A stretch of DNA of 20,162 nucleotides from Desulfotignum sp032250905. Lineage in GTDB: Bacteria; Desulfobacterota; Desulfobacteria; Desulfobacterales; Desulfobacteraceae. Location of the stretch: NCBI GenBank assembly GCA_032250905.1, contig JAVVEQ010000057.1, positions 1-20,162 on the forward strand. Reading direction: 5' to 3'. The notes below the pieces were generated by a model. That model had not been told where the DNA came from and ran no database searches. It was given only the letters and a program-made list of their open reading frames with translations. Of the stretch, positions 1 to 7,120 are shown in pieces (the first letter of the stretch is position 1; each line of letters opens with the position of its first letter). The position numbers were made by a program, and so were the translations under genes.

Positions 1-109
1 CCAAAGTTTCGCCTTCAGTAGCAAGGCCTGGAACTTCTTCACTGCTTGCAAACCAGACATTTGCTTCGTCATCCCATTCTGCTCTAATAAAATAAGGTCT
101 TTTGTTCAT
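1..109 (-). CDS. DUF1902/HicB-like antitoxin, partial (N-terminal 36 residues)
   Basis: Only the start of this gene is in the window; it runs off the left edge. The visible protein begins MNKRPYFIRAEWDDEANVWF and continues with a short stretch containing EVPGLATEGET. An aromatic strand, a 'D-x-E-A-x-V-W' turn and a 'P-G-L-x-T-E' segment are typical of DUF1902 proteins, which have the HicB-type antitoxin fold. Members of this family often sit beside a HicA-type RNase toxin gene, which here would lie outside the window to the left. A GGAGGAAG Shine-Dalgarno sequence ends just upstream of the ATG at 109-107, and a promoter precedes it (163-191). The toxin partner cannot be verified, so the toxin-antitoxin role is inference. 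Confidence 0.7.
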   Translation of the reverse strand, partial: MNKRPYFIRAEWDDEANVWFASSEEVPGLATEGETL

Positions 110-162
110 ACTTCCTCCGGAAACAGGATGTTCGTATTTTTCATCAAAAAAGGCATGGTTGT

Positions 163-191
163 ATTTTATCCAGGCCGGCAATTACAGTCAA
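163..191 (-). promoter_or_regulatory. Sigma70-type promoter for the DUF1902/HicB-like gene
   Basis: Reading the minus strand, TTGACT (191-186) and TAAAAT (168-163) are separated by 17 bases and lie 54 bases upstream of the start codon of the HicB-like gene. This is close to consensus in both hexamers and spacing. The 155 bases between that gene and gltA hold no other feature I can support, including no clear terminator for gltA. Confidence 0.6.
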
Positions 192-264
192 GGTATATGT
201 TTTTTCTGCGTCTCTGGCTGAAGTTTGATACGAAACATGTTAATCGCGTCAAATCTTCAAAGGA

Positions 265-1566
265 TTACACCTGACCGTTCTCGCTTTTCCGCTGGCCAAT
301 GGGAATATAGTCGTTGACCGTGTTGCCGGTGTAGATCTGCCGGGGCCGGGAAATCTTCATTTCCGGGTCTGACATGTCCTCTTTCCACTGGGCGATCCAC
401 CCGGGCAGCCGGCCGATGGCGAACATCACGGTGAACATGTTGGTGGGGATGCCCAGGGCCCGCAGCACAATGCCGGCGTAGAAGTCCACATTGGGGTACA
501 GGTTTTTGTCCTTGAAATAACTGTCTTCCAGGGCCGCCTCTTCCAGTTGCCGGCCAATATCCAGCAGGGGGTCCTCTCTTCTGACCTTGGCCAGGACGAT
601 ATCGCACATTTTTTTCATGATCTTGCCCCGGGGATCGTAGGTCTTGTAGACCCGGTGGCCGAATCCCATGAGCCGGAAAGGATCGTCCCGGTCCCGGGCC
701 CTTGCGATGCACTGCTCAATGGTCATGCCGTCTTTGCGGATCTGTTCGAGCATGTGGATCACGGCCTGGTTGGCACCGCCGTGAAGCGGTCCCCACAGTG
801 CGCTGATGCCTGCGGATATGGCGGCATAGATGTTGACCCGGCCGGACCCCACCACCCTTACGGCCGTGGTGGAGCAGTTCTGCTCATGATCCGCGTGCAG
901 GATCCAGAACACATTCAATGCCCGGACCAGGTCCGGATCGATCTGATAGGGTACCACATCGTTGTCAAACATCATGTTCAGAAAATTGGCGCAATAGCAC
1001 AGGCCTGGCTGGGGATAGGTCACCCGGTGGCCGATGGAAAACTTGTAGGACATGGCCGCCATGGTGCGGATTTTGGAGATCAGGCGCAGAAACGTGTTGT
1101 TCATCTCCTCGTCCAGGTCTGTCAGTTCCGGGTAGAAGGAACGCATGGCATTGACCATGGCAGCCAGGATGCCCATGGGATGCGCCTGGGGCGGATAGTT
1201 CTGGTAAAAGGCCTTCATGTTTTCATGGACCAGGGAGAAGTCGTTGAGCATCACTGACGTCCGGGTGAGCTCCTCAAGGGTGGGGAGCCGGCCCACAATA
1301 AGCAGGTAGGCGGTTTCCACGAATGTGGATTTTTCTGCCAGCTGCTCGATGGGGATGCCCCGGTACCGGAGGATCCCTTTTTCCCCGTCCATATATGTGA
1401 TGGCGCTTTTGCAGGATCCGGTGTTGCCATAACCGGGATCAAACGTGATACAGCCGGTTTCTTTGCGCAGCTGCCGGATATCGATGGCTTTTTCTCCTTC
1501 AGAGCCGGTGATCACAGGCAGCTGTATCTCTTTTCCGTCAACAATCAGCTTTGCATATTCCGTCAT
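265..1566 (-). CDS. gltA: Citrate synthase, type II (hexameric bacterial type)
   Basis: Condenses acetyl-CoA and oxaloacetate to citrate at the entry to the TCA cycle, in the cytoplasm. The 433 residues match the usual length of Gram-negative type II enzymes. The N-terminal beta domain (about 1-60) is followed by the catalytic helical core. Active-site residues are visible: His262 in GPLHGGAN, His304 in GFGHRVYK and Asp361 in NVDFYAGI, equivalent to His264/His305/Asp362 of the E. coli enzyme. His224 in ILHADHEQN is also family-typical. The ATG at 1566 has AAGGAAA upstream. It lies 21 bases after the FmdB-like gene, probably in one transcript. In acetate-oxidising sulfate reducers citrate synthase can work in either direction of the cycle; which applies here cannot be told from the sequence. 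Confidence 0.97.
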   Translation of the reverse strand: MTEYAKLIVDGKEIQLPVITGSEGEKAIDIRQLRKETGCITFDPGYGNTGSCKSAITYMDGEKGILRYRGIPIEQLAEKSTFVETAYLLIVGRLPTLEELTRTSVMLNDFSLVHENMKAFYQNYPPQAHPMGILAAMVNAMRSFYPELTDLDEEMNNTFLRLISKIRTMAAMSYKFSIGHRVTYPQPGLCYCANFLNMMFDNDVVPYQIDPDLVRALNVFWILHADHEQNCSTTAVRVVGSGRVNIYAAISAGISALWGPLHGGANQAVIHMLEQIRKDGMTIEQCIARARDRDDPFRLMGFGHRVYKTYDPRGKIMKKMCDIVLAKVRREDPLLDIGRQLEEAALEDSYFKDKNLYPNVDFYAGIVLRALGIPTNMFTVMFAIGRLPGWIAQWKEDMSDPEMKISRPRQIYTGNTVNDYIPIGQRKSENGQV

Positions 1567-1587
1567 TGTGTTTCCTTGGTTTTGTGA

Positions 1588-1842
1588 TCAGCTTGGGGTT
1601 TCGCCGGGGACCGTGTAGGTCTTGCATGAGCCGCTGGAACAGTTCCGTTCCTGGGTGGTGACCCCTTTGGCCGCGTTCCGGCCGGAGGATCCGCCCATGG
1701 CATAGTTGGTGGTGGACACCACCCGCTCAAACTCGGTGGACTGGCATTTCGGGCAGACAACTGCCTCGTCTTTCTGAGATCCCATGACAATCACTTCAAA
1801 AAAATTGTCACATTTTGAACACTTAAATTCATATATAGGCAT
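1588..1842 (-). CDS. FmdB-family zinc-ribbon protein
   Basis: An 84-residue protein starting MPIYEFKCSKC, the hallmark of the FmdB/CxxC_CXXC_SSSS family. Two CxxC pairs (Cys8/Cys11 and Cys30/Cys33) form a predicted one-zinc ribbon. The C-terminal half is low-complexity and Ser/Gly-rich, ending with a further CSSGSC segment. The family is called 'putative regulatory protein' after a gene next to formamidase/amidase loci, but its function is not established. The ATG at 1842 is preferred over the upstream TTG at 1860 because AAGGAG lies six bases before it and the family begins MPIYE. It sits directly upstream of gltA (21-base gap), so co-transcription is likely. Confidence 0.88.
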   Translation of the reverse strand: MPIYEFKCSKCDNFFEVIVMGSQKDEAVVCPKCQSTEFERVVSTTNYAMGGSSGRNAAKGVTTQERNCSSGSCKTYTVPGETPS

Positions 1843-1899
1843 GATAACTCCTTGTTTCAAACCGATTGAAAATTTACAATAGTTTGCTAATATTAATCA

Positions 1900-1931
1900 A
1901 TTATATAATCAGATCCCGCCGGTCCTGTCAA
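1900..1931 (-). promoter_or_regulatory. Probable promoter for fmdB-like/gltA
   Basis: On the minus strand TTGACA (1931-1926) overlaps the recN stop codon and is followed by an AT-rich block containing TATATA (1907-1902, spacer 18) and TATAAT (1905-1900, spacer 20). The AT-rich 1861-1910 tract contrasts with the GC-rich genes on both sides. It would let gltA be expressed independently of recN. I see no terminator hairpin for recN here. Confidence 0.45.
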
Positions 1932-3643
1932 GACGGTTTGTCCGAAGGACCGGTCAGCAGTTCCCGGGCATGCGTCCGGGTGGCAGGGGTGATGGCCGTG
2001 CCGCCGATCATTCGGGCGATTTCATCGATCCGGTCGTCCAGGGTGGTCAGGGGGACGATATCGGTACAGGTCCGGCCATTGACCACGTGTTTGGCAATGC
2101 GGAACTGGTGGCCCCCGTACCGGGCGATCTGGGCCAGATGGGTGATGCAGATCACCTGGTGATGCTCTGCCAGGGCGGCCAGTTTCCGGCCGACCTTGTC
2201 GGAAGTGGCCCCGCCGATACCGGCATCCACTTCATCAAAAATCAAGGTTTCAAAAGACTGGGTCCTGGACAGGACCGCCTTCAGGGCCAGGACGATCCGG
2301 GACAGCTCGCCGCCGGAGGCGATTTTTGACAGCGGTTTCGGGGCCTCGCCCGGGTTGGGGCTGAGCAGGAACCGGACCCGGTCTGAGCCTGAAGCCGTCA
2401 GTTTGTGCCCGGACAGGGTACAGATCTCCCTGGCCGGATCGCCTGGTTCCTGAAAGACCGGCACCTGGAACCGGGCCCTGTCCATTTCCAGGGCTGCCAG
2501 TTCATCTGCGGCCAGGCGTGCCAGGCGGACGGCCGCTTCCTGCCGCTGATCAGACAATGTGGCGGCCTTCTGCCTGAGCTGGGTTTCCAGCTCTTTTTTT
2601 TCACGAATCTTTTCCTGAATTTGCCGGTCCATGTTCAGGGTTTGATCCAGCTGCTGTTCCAGTTCCCTGTACCGCGCAAACAAGGCGTCCAGGCTGCCCC
2701 CGTATTTGCGCTTGAGCTTTGAGATGAGATCCAGGCGCCGGTCCACGGTATCCAGGGATTCCGGGTCCAGGTCAATGGTGAGGGAATAATCCCTGAGGGA
2801 GTGGGTGATGTCCTGAAGATCCAGGATCACGGCATCCAGGCGGCCGGCAGCCTCAGCCAGGGCCGGGGCTGCGTCCCGGAACCGGGAAATGCCGGACATC
2901 AGGCCTGCCAGCTGTTCCACCACCGAGCCTTCCCGGTCATACACCTGGTGGATGGTACCGTTCACGGCTTCAAATATTTTGGCGGCATCGGCCAGGACCT
3001 GTTTCCGGTGTTCCAGGATCGCGTCCTCATCCGGCTGAATGGCGGCGTTTTGAATTTCATCGACCTGGAACTGGATCAGCGCCTTTTCCGTTTCCCTGCG
3101 GCTTTTCTCCGATTCCATCTCCTGGATCTGCCGGTTCAGGGGTACCAGGGTCCGGTACAGGCGGGAAACTTCCCGGCGCAGCGCTAGGGTGCCTGCAAAT
3201 TCGTCCAGGATGTCCAGGTGGTTGTCATCCCGCAGCAGGCCCTGGTGGGCATGCTGGCTGGAAATGCCGGCCAGGTTCCCTGTCACCTGCTTGAGAAATT
3301 CCAGGGTGGCCTGCCGGGAGTTGATAAAGATCCGGCTGGTGCCGGATCGTTGAATCACCCGCCGGATGATGAGCCCGTCACGGGGATCCATGCCCTGTTC
3401 GGACAGAAGCTGGGCCGGTTCGGAATCCGGAGCGATATCGAAAACAGCTTCCAGTTCGGCACTGTCTTCCCCGGTACGCACCAGGTCGGCCGATGCCCGG
3501 GCCCCTAAGAGCAGGCTTACGGCCTGGATGATGATGGATTTTCCGGCACCGGTTTCGCCGGTCAGGACATTGAGACCCGAATGAAAAGAGATGCGGATAT
3601 CTTCAATAATGGCGAATTTTTTTATGGCCAGCTCGTTGAGCAT
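1928..3643 (-). CDS. recN: DNA repair ATPase RecN
   Basis: An SMC-like ATPase involved in recombinational repair of double-strand breaks. The 571 residues fit the family (E. coli 553). Walker A is GETGAGKS at 29-36. A long coiled-coil region rich in Glu, Gln, Arg and Leu occupies roughly 150-380. The ABC signature SGGELSRI is followed by Walker B LIFDEVDAGIGG and the H-loop in ICITHLAQIA, all in the C-terminal quarter. The ATG at 3643 has a GAGGAG ribosome site. The start lies inside the 3' end of the upstream nucleoside-recognition gene (41-base overlap), suggesting translational coupling. No LexA-type operator could be confirmed upstream, because that region is coding. Confidence 0.95.
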   Translation of the reverse strand: MLNELAIKKFAIIEDIRISFHSGLNVLTGETGAGKSIIIQAVSLLLGARASADLVRTGEDSAELEAVFDIAPDSEPAQLLSEQGMDPRDGLIIRRVIQRSGTSRIFINSRQATLEFLKQVTGNLAGISSQHAHQGLLRDDNHLDILDEFAGTLALRREVSRLYRTLVPLNRQIQEMESEKSRRETEKALIQFQVDEIQNAAIQPDEDAILEHRKQVLADAAKIFEAVNGTIHQVYDREGSVVEQLAGLMSGISRFRDAAPALAEAAGRLDAVILDLQDITHSLRDYSLTIDLDPESLDTVDRRLDLISKLKRKYGGSLDALFARYRELEQQLDQTLNMDRQIQEKIREKKELETQLRQKAATLSDQRQEAAVRLARLAADELAALEMDRARFQVPVFQEPGDPAREICTLSGHKLTASGSDRVRFLLSPNPGEAPKPLSKIASGGELSRIVLALKAVLSRTQSFETLIFDEVDAGIGGATSDKVGRKLAALAEHHQVICITHLAQIARYGGHQFRIAKHVVNGRTCTDIVPLTTLDDRIDEIARMIGGTAITPATRTHARELLTGPSDKPS

Positions 3644-4589
3644 GCAATCTCCTCAGGGCCGTGAACAAAGAAAAAGTGTAGGTGACGAGAATGGCGGCCA
3701 CCAGCCGGGGAATCCACAGCCAGAACGCAGGGATCCCCAGCGGCAGAAGCAGGACCGGGTCCTCGATCATGGCGTGGTTGATGCCGATGGACAGATGCAG
3801 TCTGGTCAGGGCTTCCGGGTCATAGGTGTGGGTCCGTGTCTCTTCCACGATCACCGCAGACCCATAGGCCAGTCCAAACACCGCCGCCGTCATCCAGAGC
3901 ATGCCGCAGGACCGGTCCAGGCCCAGAAATGACAGCACCGGCTGCAGGGGCCGGATGATGATGTCAATGACATGAAACAGCTTGGCCAGTTCCATCAGCA
4001 CCATGAGGGGCATGATGATGCAGAAGATCTGGATCACCAGTTTGAGTGTGCCAAGGGCCCATCCGGCCAGCCATGCCGTAAAGGCAGGGCTGGTGTTTGG
4101 CAGGGCGGCAGATGCACCGGTCGCGGCCGTCTCCGGGGTCACCCCCAGAAGTTTTGCACAGCAGAAGGTCACGGCAAACGCGGCCACCAGGCGGAAGCCG
4201 GCGGCAAAGAACGGATTGATGCCCGACCACCCCTGGACCATGCTTTCCTGGATCAGGTTGTGGCAGATCAGGGTGAACACGGCCAGCAGGATCATGTGCT
4301 CCATGGCGAACGGCATGACCGACAGGGCCGCCACCGTGCCGTAGATACCGGTGAAGATACCGGCAATGATCACCAGCGCCCCGGAAGCGGGCAGCCCCAT
4401 CCAGGTCATCACCGGGGTCAGCAGAAAATCCAGTTTGTAAATCACCCCGGAATATACCAGCAGCCCGGTAACAAACGACACCGGCACAATAATTTTCAGC
4501 AGCCAGATAAATCCGTTCCAGCCTTTTTTCAGGCCGCTCCGGATGCCCGGGACCAGCCGGGGGGACGCTGCATCATTTTTTTGCGTCAT
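3603..4589 (-). CDS. Nucleoside-recognition ('gate') domain membrane protein
   Basis: A 328-residue polytopic inner-membrane protein with about seven to eight hydrophobic segments (roughly 28-48, 68-92, 96-115, 127-147, 178-205, 230-250, 277-310). Segments such as GIFTGIYGTVAAL and GLAYGSAVIVEE resemble the Gate domain shared by concentrative nucleoside transporters, SpmA/SpmB and FeoB-associated proteins. Substrate and role are unknown; 'nucleoside recognition domain' is a family label, not a proven activity. The start overlaps the end of the small upstream gene by 17 bases, and its end overlaps recN by 41 bases, so the three genes look like one unit. The ATG has no strong Shine-Dalgarno, consistent with coupling to the upstream gene. 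Confidence 0.8.
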   Translation of the reverse strand: MTQKNDAASPRLVPGIRSGLKKGWNGFIWLLKIIVPVSFVTGLLVYSGVIYKLDFLLTPVMTWMGLPASGALVIIAGIFTGIYGTVAALSVMPFAMEHMILLAVFTLICHNLIQESMVQGWSGINPFFAAGFRLVAAFAVTFCCAKLLGVTPETAATGASAALPNTSPAFTAWLAGWALGTLKLVIQIFCIIMPLMVLMELAKLFHVIDIIIRPLQPVLSFLGLDRSCGMLWMTAAVFGLAYGSAVIVEETRTHTYDPEALTRLHLSIGINHAMIEDPVLLLPLGIPAFWLWIPRLVAAILVTYTFSLFTALRRLHAQRAGHKKIRHY

Positions 4590-4755
4590 GGGGCGGACCG
4601 TCGGACTGCACGTGTTTTTTCACTGTTTCATCCACGGTGGCATACACATCCTTGAAGGTTTCATGCACATTGGAAGGGGACAGCCGTCCCATTTCAATGA
4701 ACTTGACGATGATTTCCTTGGTGGACCGCAGTATCTGTTCATCTATTGATTTCAT
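4573..4755 (-). CDS. Small helical protein of unknown function
   Basis: A 60-residue acidic/basic helical protein beginning MKSIDEQILRSTKEIIVKF. It has no cysteines, signal peptide or membrane segment. The pattern 'L-x-x-T-x-E-I-I-x-x-F-I-x-x-G-x-L-S-P' vaguely recalls the N-terminal helices of MucR/Ros-type proteins, but the zinc finger of those regulators is missing, so I do not assign that family. ATG at 4755 is chosen over a TTG at 4791; neither has a strong ribosome site. It overlaps the next gene by 17 bases, which supports it being a real coding gene in the same operon. Confidence 0.6.
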   Translation of the reverse strand: MKSIDEQILRSTKEIIVKFIEMGRLSPSNVHETFKDVYATVDETVKKHVQSDGPPHDAKK

Positions 4756-4801
4756 ACACCGGTCAATACCAGAACCCTGCCGGAAGGTCAAGATTTAGCT
4801 G

Positions 4802-4829
4802 TTGCCATGCCGGATAAAATGCGTATAAT
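4802..4829 (+). promoter_or_regulatory. Sigma70-type promoter for the TraB/PrgY-like gene
   Basis: TTGCCA (4802-4807) and TATAAT (4824-4829) are separated by 16 bases and lie 42 bases upstream of the ATG at 4872. The -10 hexamer is a perfect match to consensus. The region 4756-4871 separates this gene from the divergent minus-strand operon. Confidence 0.6.
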
Positions 4830-4871
4830 CAGGCGGTATTTTTACCCTTTCTCAAGAAAAGGCGCAGGTGA

Positions 4872-6053
4872 ATGGAACAAAAAAACGAAGACAACCCGTC
4901 GATCCACCGGGTGCAGCAGGGGGACACGGAAATCATTCTGATCGGTACGGCCCACGTTTCCAGGGACAGTGCCCGGCTGGTGACAGATACCATCCTGGCT
5001 GAAACCCCGGACACCGTGTGCGTGGAGCTGTGTCCCACACGGCTGGCGAACATTCAGGATACCGACCGGTGGCGGAACATGGACATCATCAAGGTGATCA
5101 GGGAGAAAAGATCCCTGATGCTGTTCATGAATCTTCTTCTGGCCTCTTTTCAAAAAAAGATTGCCGACCGGTTCGATATCCGGCCGGGCCAGGAAATGGT
5201 CAATGCCATCGAGGCGGCGGAGAAAATCGGGGCCGCAGTGGTACCGGCGGACCGGGACATCCAGATCACCCTGTCCCGGGTATGGCGGGGAATGGGCGTG
5301 TGGGCCAGAATCAAGCTGCTCTTCTCCATGGTTTTCTCCTTCGGCTCCGCCGATGACATCCAGGAAGCGGATATTGAAAAGATGAAGCAGGAGGATATCC
5401 TCCAGACCCTGCTGGCGGATGTGAAAAAATTTCATCCCATTATCGAGCAGGTGCTCATCGATGAGCGGGATCAATATCTGGCCCGGCGGATCGGATCGGC
5501 CGGGGGCCGCCGTGTCATGGCGGTGGTGGGGGCGGCCCATGTGCCGGGCATCAAGAAATATCTGGCTGCCGGCACTGCCGGTTCACTGGCATCACTCAAT
5601 CAGGTGCCGCCGCCGGGTTCCCTGGGCAAATTCCTCAAATGGCTGATTCCCGGGTTGATCCTGGTGCTGTTTGCCGTCGGGTTTGGCATGGAAGGCAAAG
5701 ACGCCGGCACGGACATGATCTGGATCTGGGTGGCAGCCAACGGCATCTTTGCCGGGCTCGGTGCCGTGGCGGCCATGGCCCACCCCTACACCATCATTTC
5801 AGCGGTCCTGGCCGCGCCTTTGACCTCGCTGAATCCCATGATTGCGGCCGGGTGGGTATCCGGTATGGTGGAAGCGTTTTCCCGCAAACCCAAGGTGCGG
5901 GACCTGGAAGCCATCCCCAGAGACATCGTGTCCATTAAGGGCTTCTGGCGCAACCCGGTCACCCGGATCCTGCTGGTGGTGATTTTCACCAACCTGGGAT
6001 CCTCCATCGGCACCATGACGGCGGTGCCGCTGATGCTCAAGCTTTTAGGATGA
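4872..6053 (+). CDS. TraB/PrgY (TIKI-like) domain membrane protein
   Basis: A 393-residue protein with an N-terminal TraB domain (about 10-235) and a C-terminal membrane region. Family motifs are visible: GTAHVS at 25-30, VELCP at 51-55 and GAAHVPGI at 220-227. These GxxH and E-bearing motifs are the shared active-site-like features of the TraB/PrgY/TIKI/EreA superfamily, some members of which are metalloproteases. Hydrophobic segments follow at about 255-275, 283-303, 305-335 and 362-392. Enterococcal PrgY acts on a peptide pheromone; the substrate in proteobacteria is not known. It is a single gene behind its own promoter and its last 17 bases overlap the end of purN on the other strand. 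Confidence 0.85.
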   Translation: MEQKNEDNPSIHRVQQGDTEIILIGTAHVSRDSARLVTDTILAETPDTVCVELCPTRLANIQDTDRWRNMDIIKVIREKRSLMLFMNLLLASFQKKIADRFDIRPGQEMVNAIEAAEKIGAAVVPADRDIQITLSRVWRGMGVWARIKLLFSMVFSFGSADDIQEADIEKMKQEDILQTLLADVKKFHPIIEQVLIDERDQYLARRIGSAGGRRVMAVVGAAHVPGIKKYLAAGTAGSLASLNQVPPPGSLGKFLKWLIPGLILVLFAVGFGMEGKDAGTDMIWIWVAANGIFAGLGAVAAMAHPYTIISAVLAAPLTSLNPMIAAGWVSGMVEAFSRKPKVRDLEAIPRDIVSIKGFWRNPVTRILLVVIFTNLGSSIGTMTAVPLMLKLLG

Positions 6054-6753
6054 ATTTCCGGATACAATCCGGATACAGTTCCCACTCCTTTTCCAGCCCT
6101 TTTCGCTTCACATCGTCCAGCGTGTCGGTATCTTCGATTTCAAAGGCTTTCTGCCCGATGATCGGGCCGGTGTCTTCCCCGTAATCGATAAAATGCACGG
6201 TGCAGCCGCCGATTTTACAGCCGTACCTGAAGGTGTCCCCATACCCGTCGGTGCCGGGAAATGCCGGCAGCAGGGCCGGGTGAATGTTCATGATCCGGTA
6301 TTGCCCGGGCACCGTGTTGATGCGGTCGATAAAATACGGGGTCAGCACCCGCATGAAACCGGCCAGAACCAGCAGGTCGATCTCATAAGGAAGGATGTTG
6401 TCCAGCAGCTGCTTTTCCGCAATGGCCCGGGACTGAAGGAAAAACCGGGTGCGCGCATCCGAGGGATCCATCAGTTTCTGCTTGTCCATCACTTCGGTGA
6501 GAGTGAAATCGCCCGGCAGATCGGTGGACGCGATGCCGTTTTTTTTGCAGGAAGAGATGATCTGCTGGTAATCCACCACAAAGGTGTCGATGCCGGCCTT
6601 TTCAGCCCGGTCAAGCCCTTTGACCCCGGGGGTGTCGGATCCGGTGAACATGATTTTTCCAGGGATGCGGCCGGCACTGCAGGCATCGATGATGGCCTGA
6701 AGATTGGTGCCGCCCCCGGAGATGAGTGTTCCGATTTTGAATGGTGCCGGCAT
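6037..6753 (-). CDS. purN: Phosphoribosylglycinamide formyltransferase (GART)
   Basis: Transfers the formyl group of 10-formyltetrahydrofolate to GAR, the third step of de novo purine synthesis. The phosphate-binding loop SGGGTNLQA is at 12-20; catalytic Asn156 and His158 lie in MNIHPALLP, and the catalytic Asp194 in DYGEDTGPI. The protein has 238 residues against about 212 in E. coli. The extra residues lie between about 62 and 120 (containing KNGIASTDLPGDF and DPSDARTRFF), where short homologues go straight from the 'V-V-D/P' strand to the folate-domain helix. ATG 6753 is chosen because AAGGAGG stands eight bases upstream; an in-frame ATG at 6789 is less likely. It overlaps the TraB-like gene tail-to-tail by 17 bases. 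Confidence 0.93.
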   Translation of the reverse strand: MPAPFKIGTLISGGGTNLQAIIDACSAGRIPGKIMFTGSDTPGVKGLDRAEKAGIDTFVVDYQQIISSCKKNGIASTDLPGDFTLTEVMDKQKLMDPSDARTRFFLQSRAIAEKQLLDNILPYEIDLLVLAGFMRVLTPYFIDRINTVPGQYRIMNIHPALLPAFPGTDGYGDTFRYGCKIGGCTVHFIDYGEDTGPIIGQKAFEIEDTDTLDDVKRKGLEKEWELYPDCIRKFILKA

Positions 6754-6780
6754 AAGGGGTTCCTCCTTTTCTGGGTGACT

Positions 6781-6806
6781 GCCTTTCATTGACAGCCTTT
6801 CATTGA
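6781..6806. repeat. Short tandem duplication between purN and the Cys-rich gene
   Basis: GCCTTTCATTGA occurs at 6781-6792 and again at 6795-6806, a 14-base period. On the minus strand each copy reads TCAATGAAAGGC. The upstream copy contains the stop codon of the Cys-rich gene (TGA, 6802-6800) overlapping an ATG; the second copy supplies the in-frame but probably unused ATG at 6789 of purN. It looks like a small local duplication. Confidence 0.6.
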
Positions 6807-7033
6807 TTGCCGTATCCGTTCTGGTCCCCGCAGTCCGGGCAGGTCCAGGTGATGCCGTTGCAGGTCATGCCCCAGGCGTTTTCGTGCATGCAGGCCTGGC
6901 AGATGGCGAACCCGCACCGGCAGCGCCAGCAGAACATGAAGGTCTGCCGGCAGCAATGGCACTGGCGGCGGCTGTTATGAATCCGTTTTTCCCGGCGTTT
7001 CTGCTGCCGGGAGACTTGGGTGTCCTCGGTCAT
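6800..7033 (-). CDS. Small cysteine-rich putative zinc-binding protein
   Basis: A 77-residue protein, basic at its N-terminus (QQKRREKRIHNSRRQ), with eleven cysteines at 25, 27, 28, 35, 38, 40, 45, 48, 58, 65 and 68. They are arranged as CxCC, CxxCxC, CxxC and CxxC, with His50 nearby. This spacing suggests two bound zinc ions, as in treble-clef or RING-like knuckles. I do not recognise a named family and assign no function. It lies 46 bases upstream of purN on the same strand and may be co-transcribed. The ATG at 7033 has AAGGAGAAG about 15 bases upstream, rather far; no better in-frame start is present. Confidence 0.7.
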   Translation of the reverse strand: MTEDTQVSRQQKRREKRIHNSRRQCHCCRQTFMFCWRCRCGFAICQACMHENAWGMTCNGITWTCPDCGDQNGYGNQ

Positions 7034-7120
7034 GGCAAATCTGTACTTCTCCTTTTGGTTAAAAGATAGTATATATGCCTTTTATTGAAAAAAACTGCAA
7101 TATCCAAAAGGCAGACATTT
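7034..7120. promoter_or_regulatory. Divergent intergenic region before polA
   Basis: An AT-rich 87-base gap separates the start of the Cys-rich gene (minus) from polA (plus). It contains GTATATATGCC around 7069-7079, which could supply a -10 element for either strand, but I cannot pick a convincing -35 partner. A shared divergent promoter region is inferred from the gene arrangement and base composition. Confidence 0.35.

Noticed and set aside
547..1257. Long open frame on the plus strand opposite citrate synthase (236 codons)
   Set aside because: It is antisense to gltA, arises from GC-rich codon structure, and its translation is Gly/His/Val-rich low-similarity sequence. The same applies to the long antisense frames over recN, purN, polA, nadK and the RND genes.
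4755..4791. Promoter TTGACC-17-TATTGA just before the small helical protein gene
   Set aside because: The spacing is good, but the -10 would lie about ten bases from the start codon, leaving almost no leader, and its last positions match poorly.
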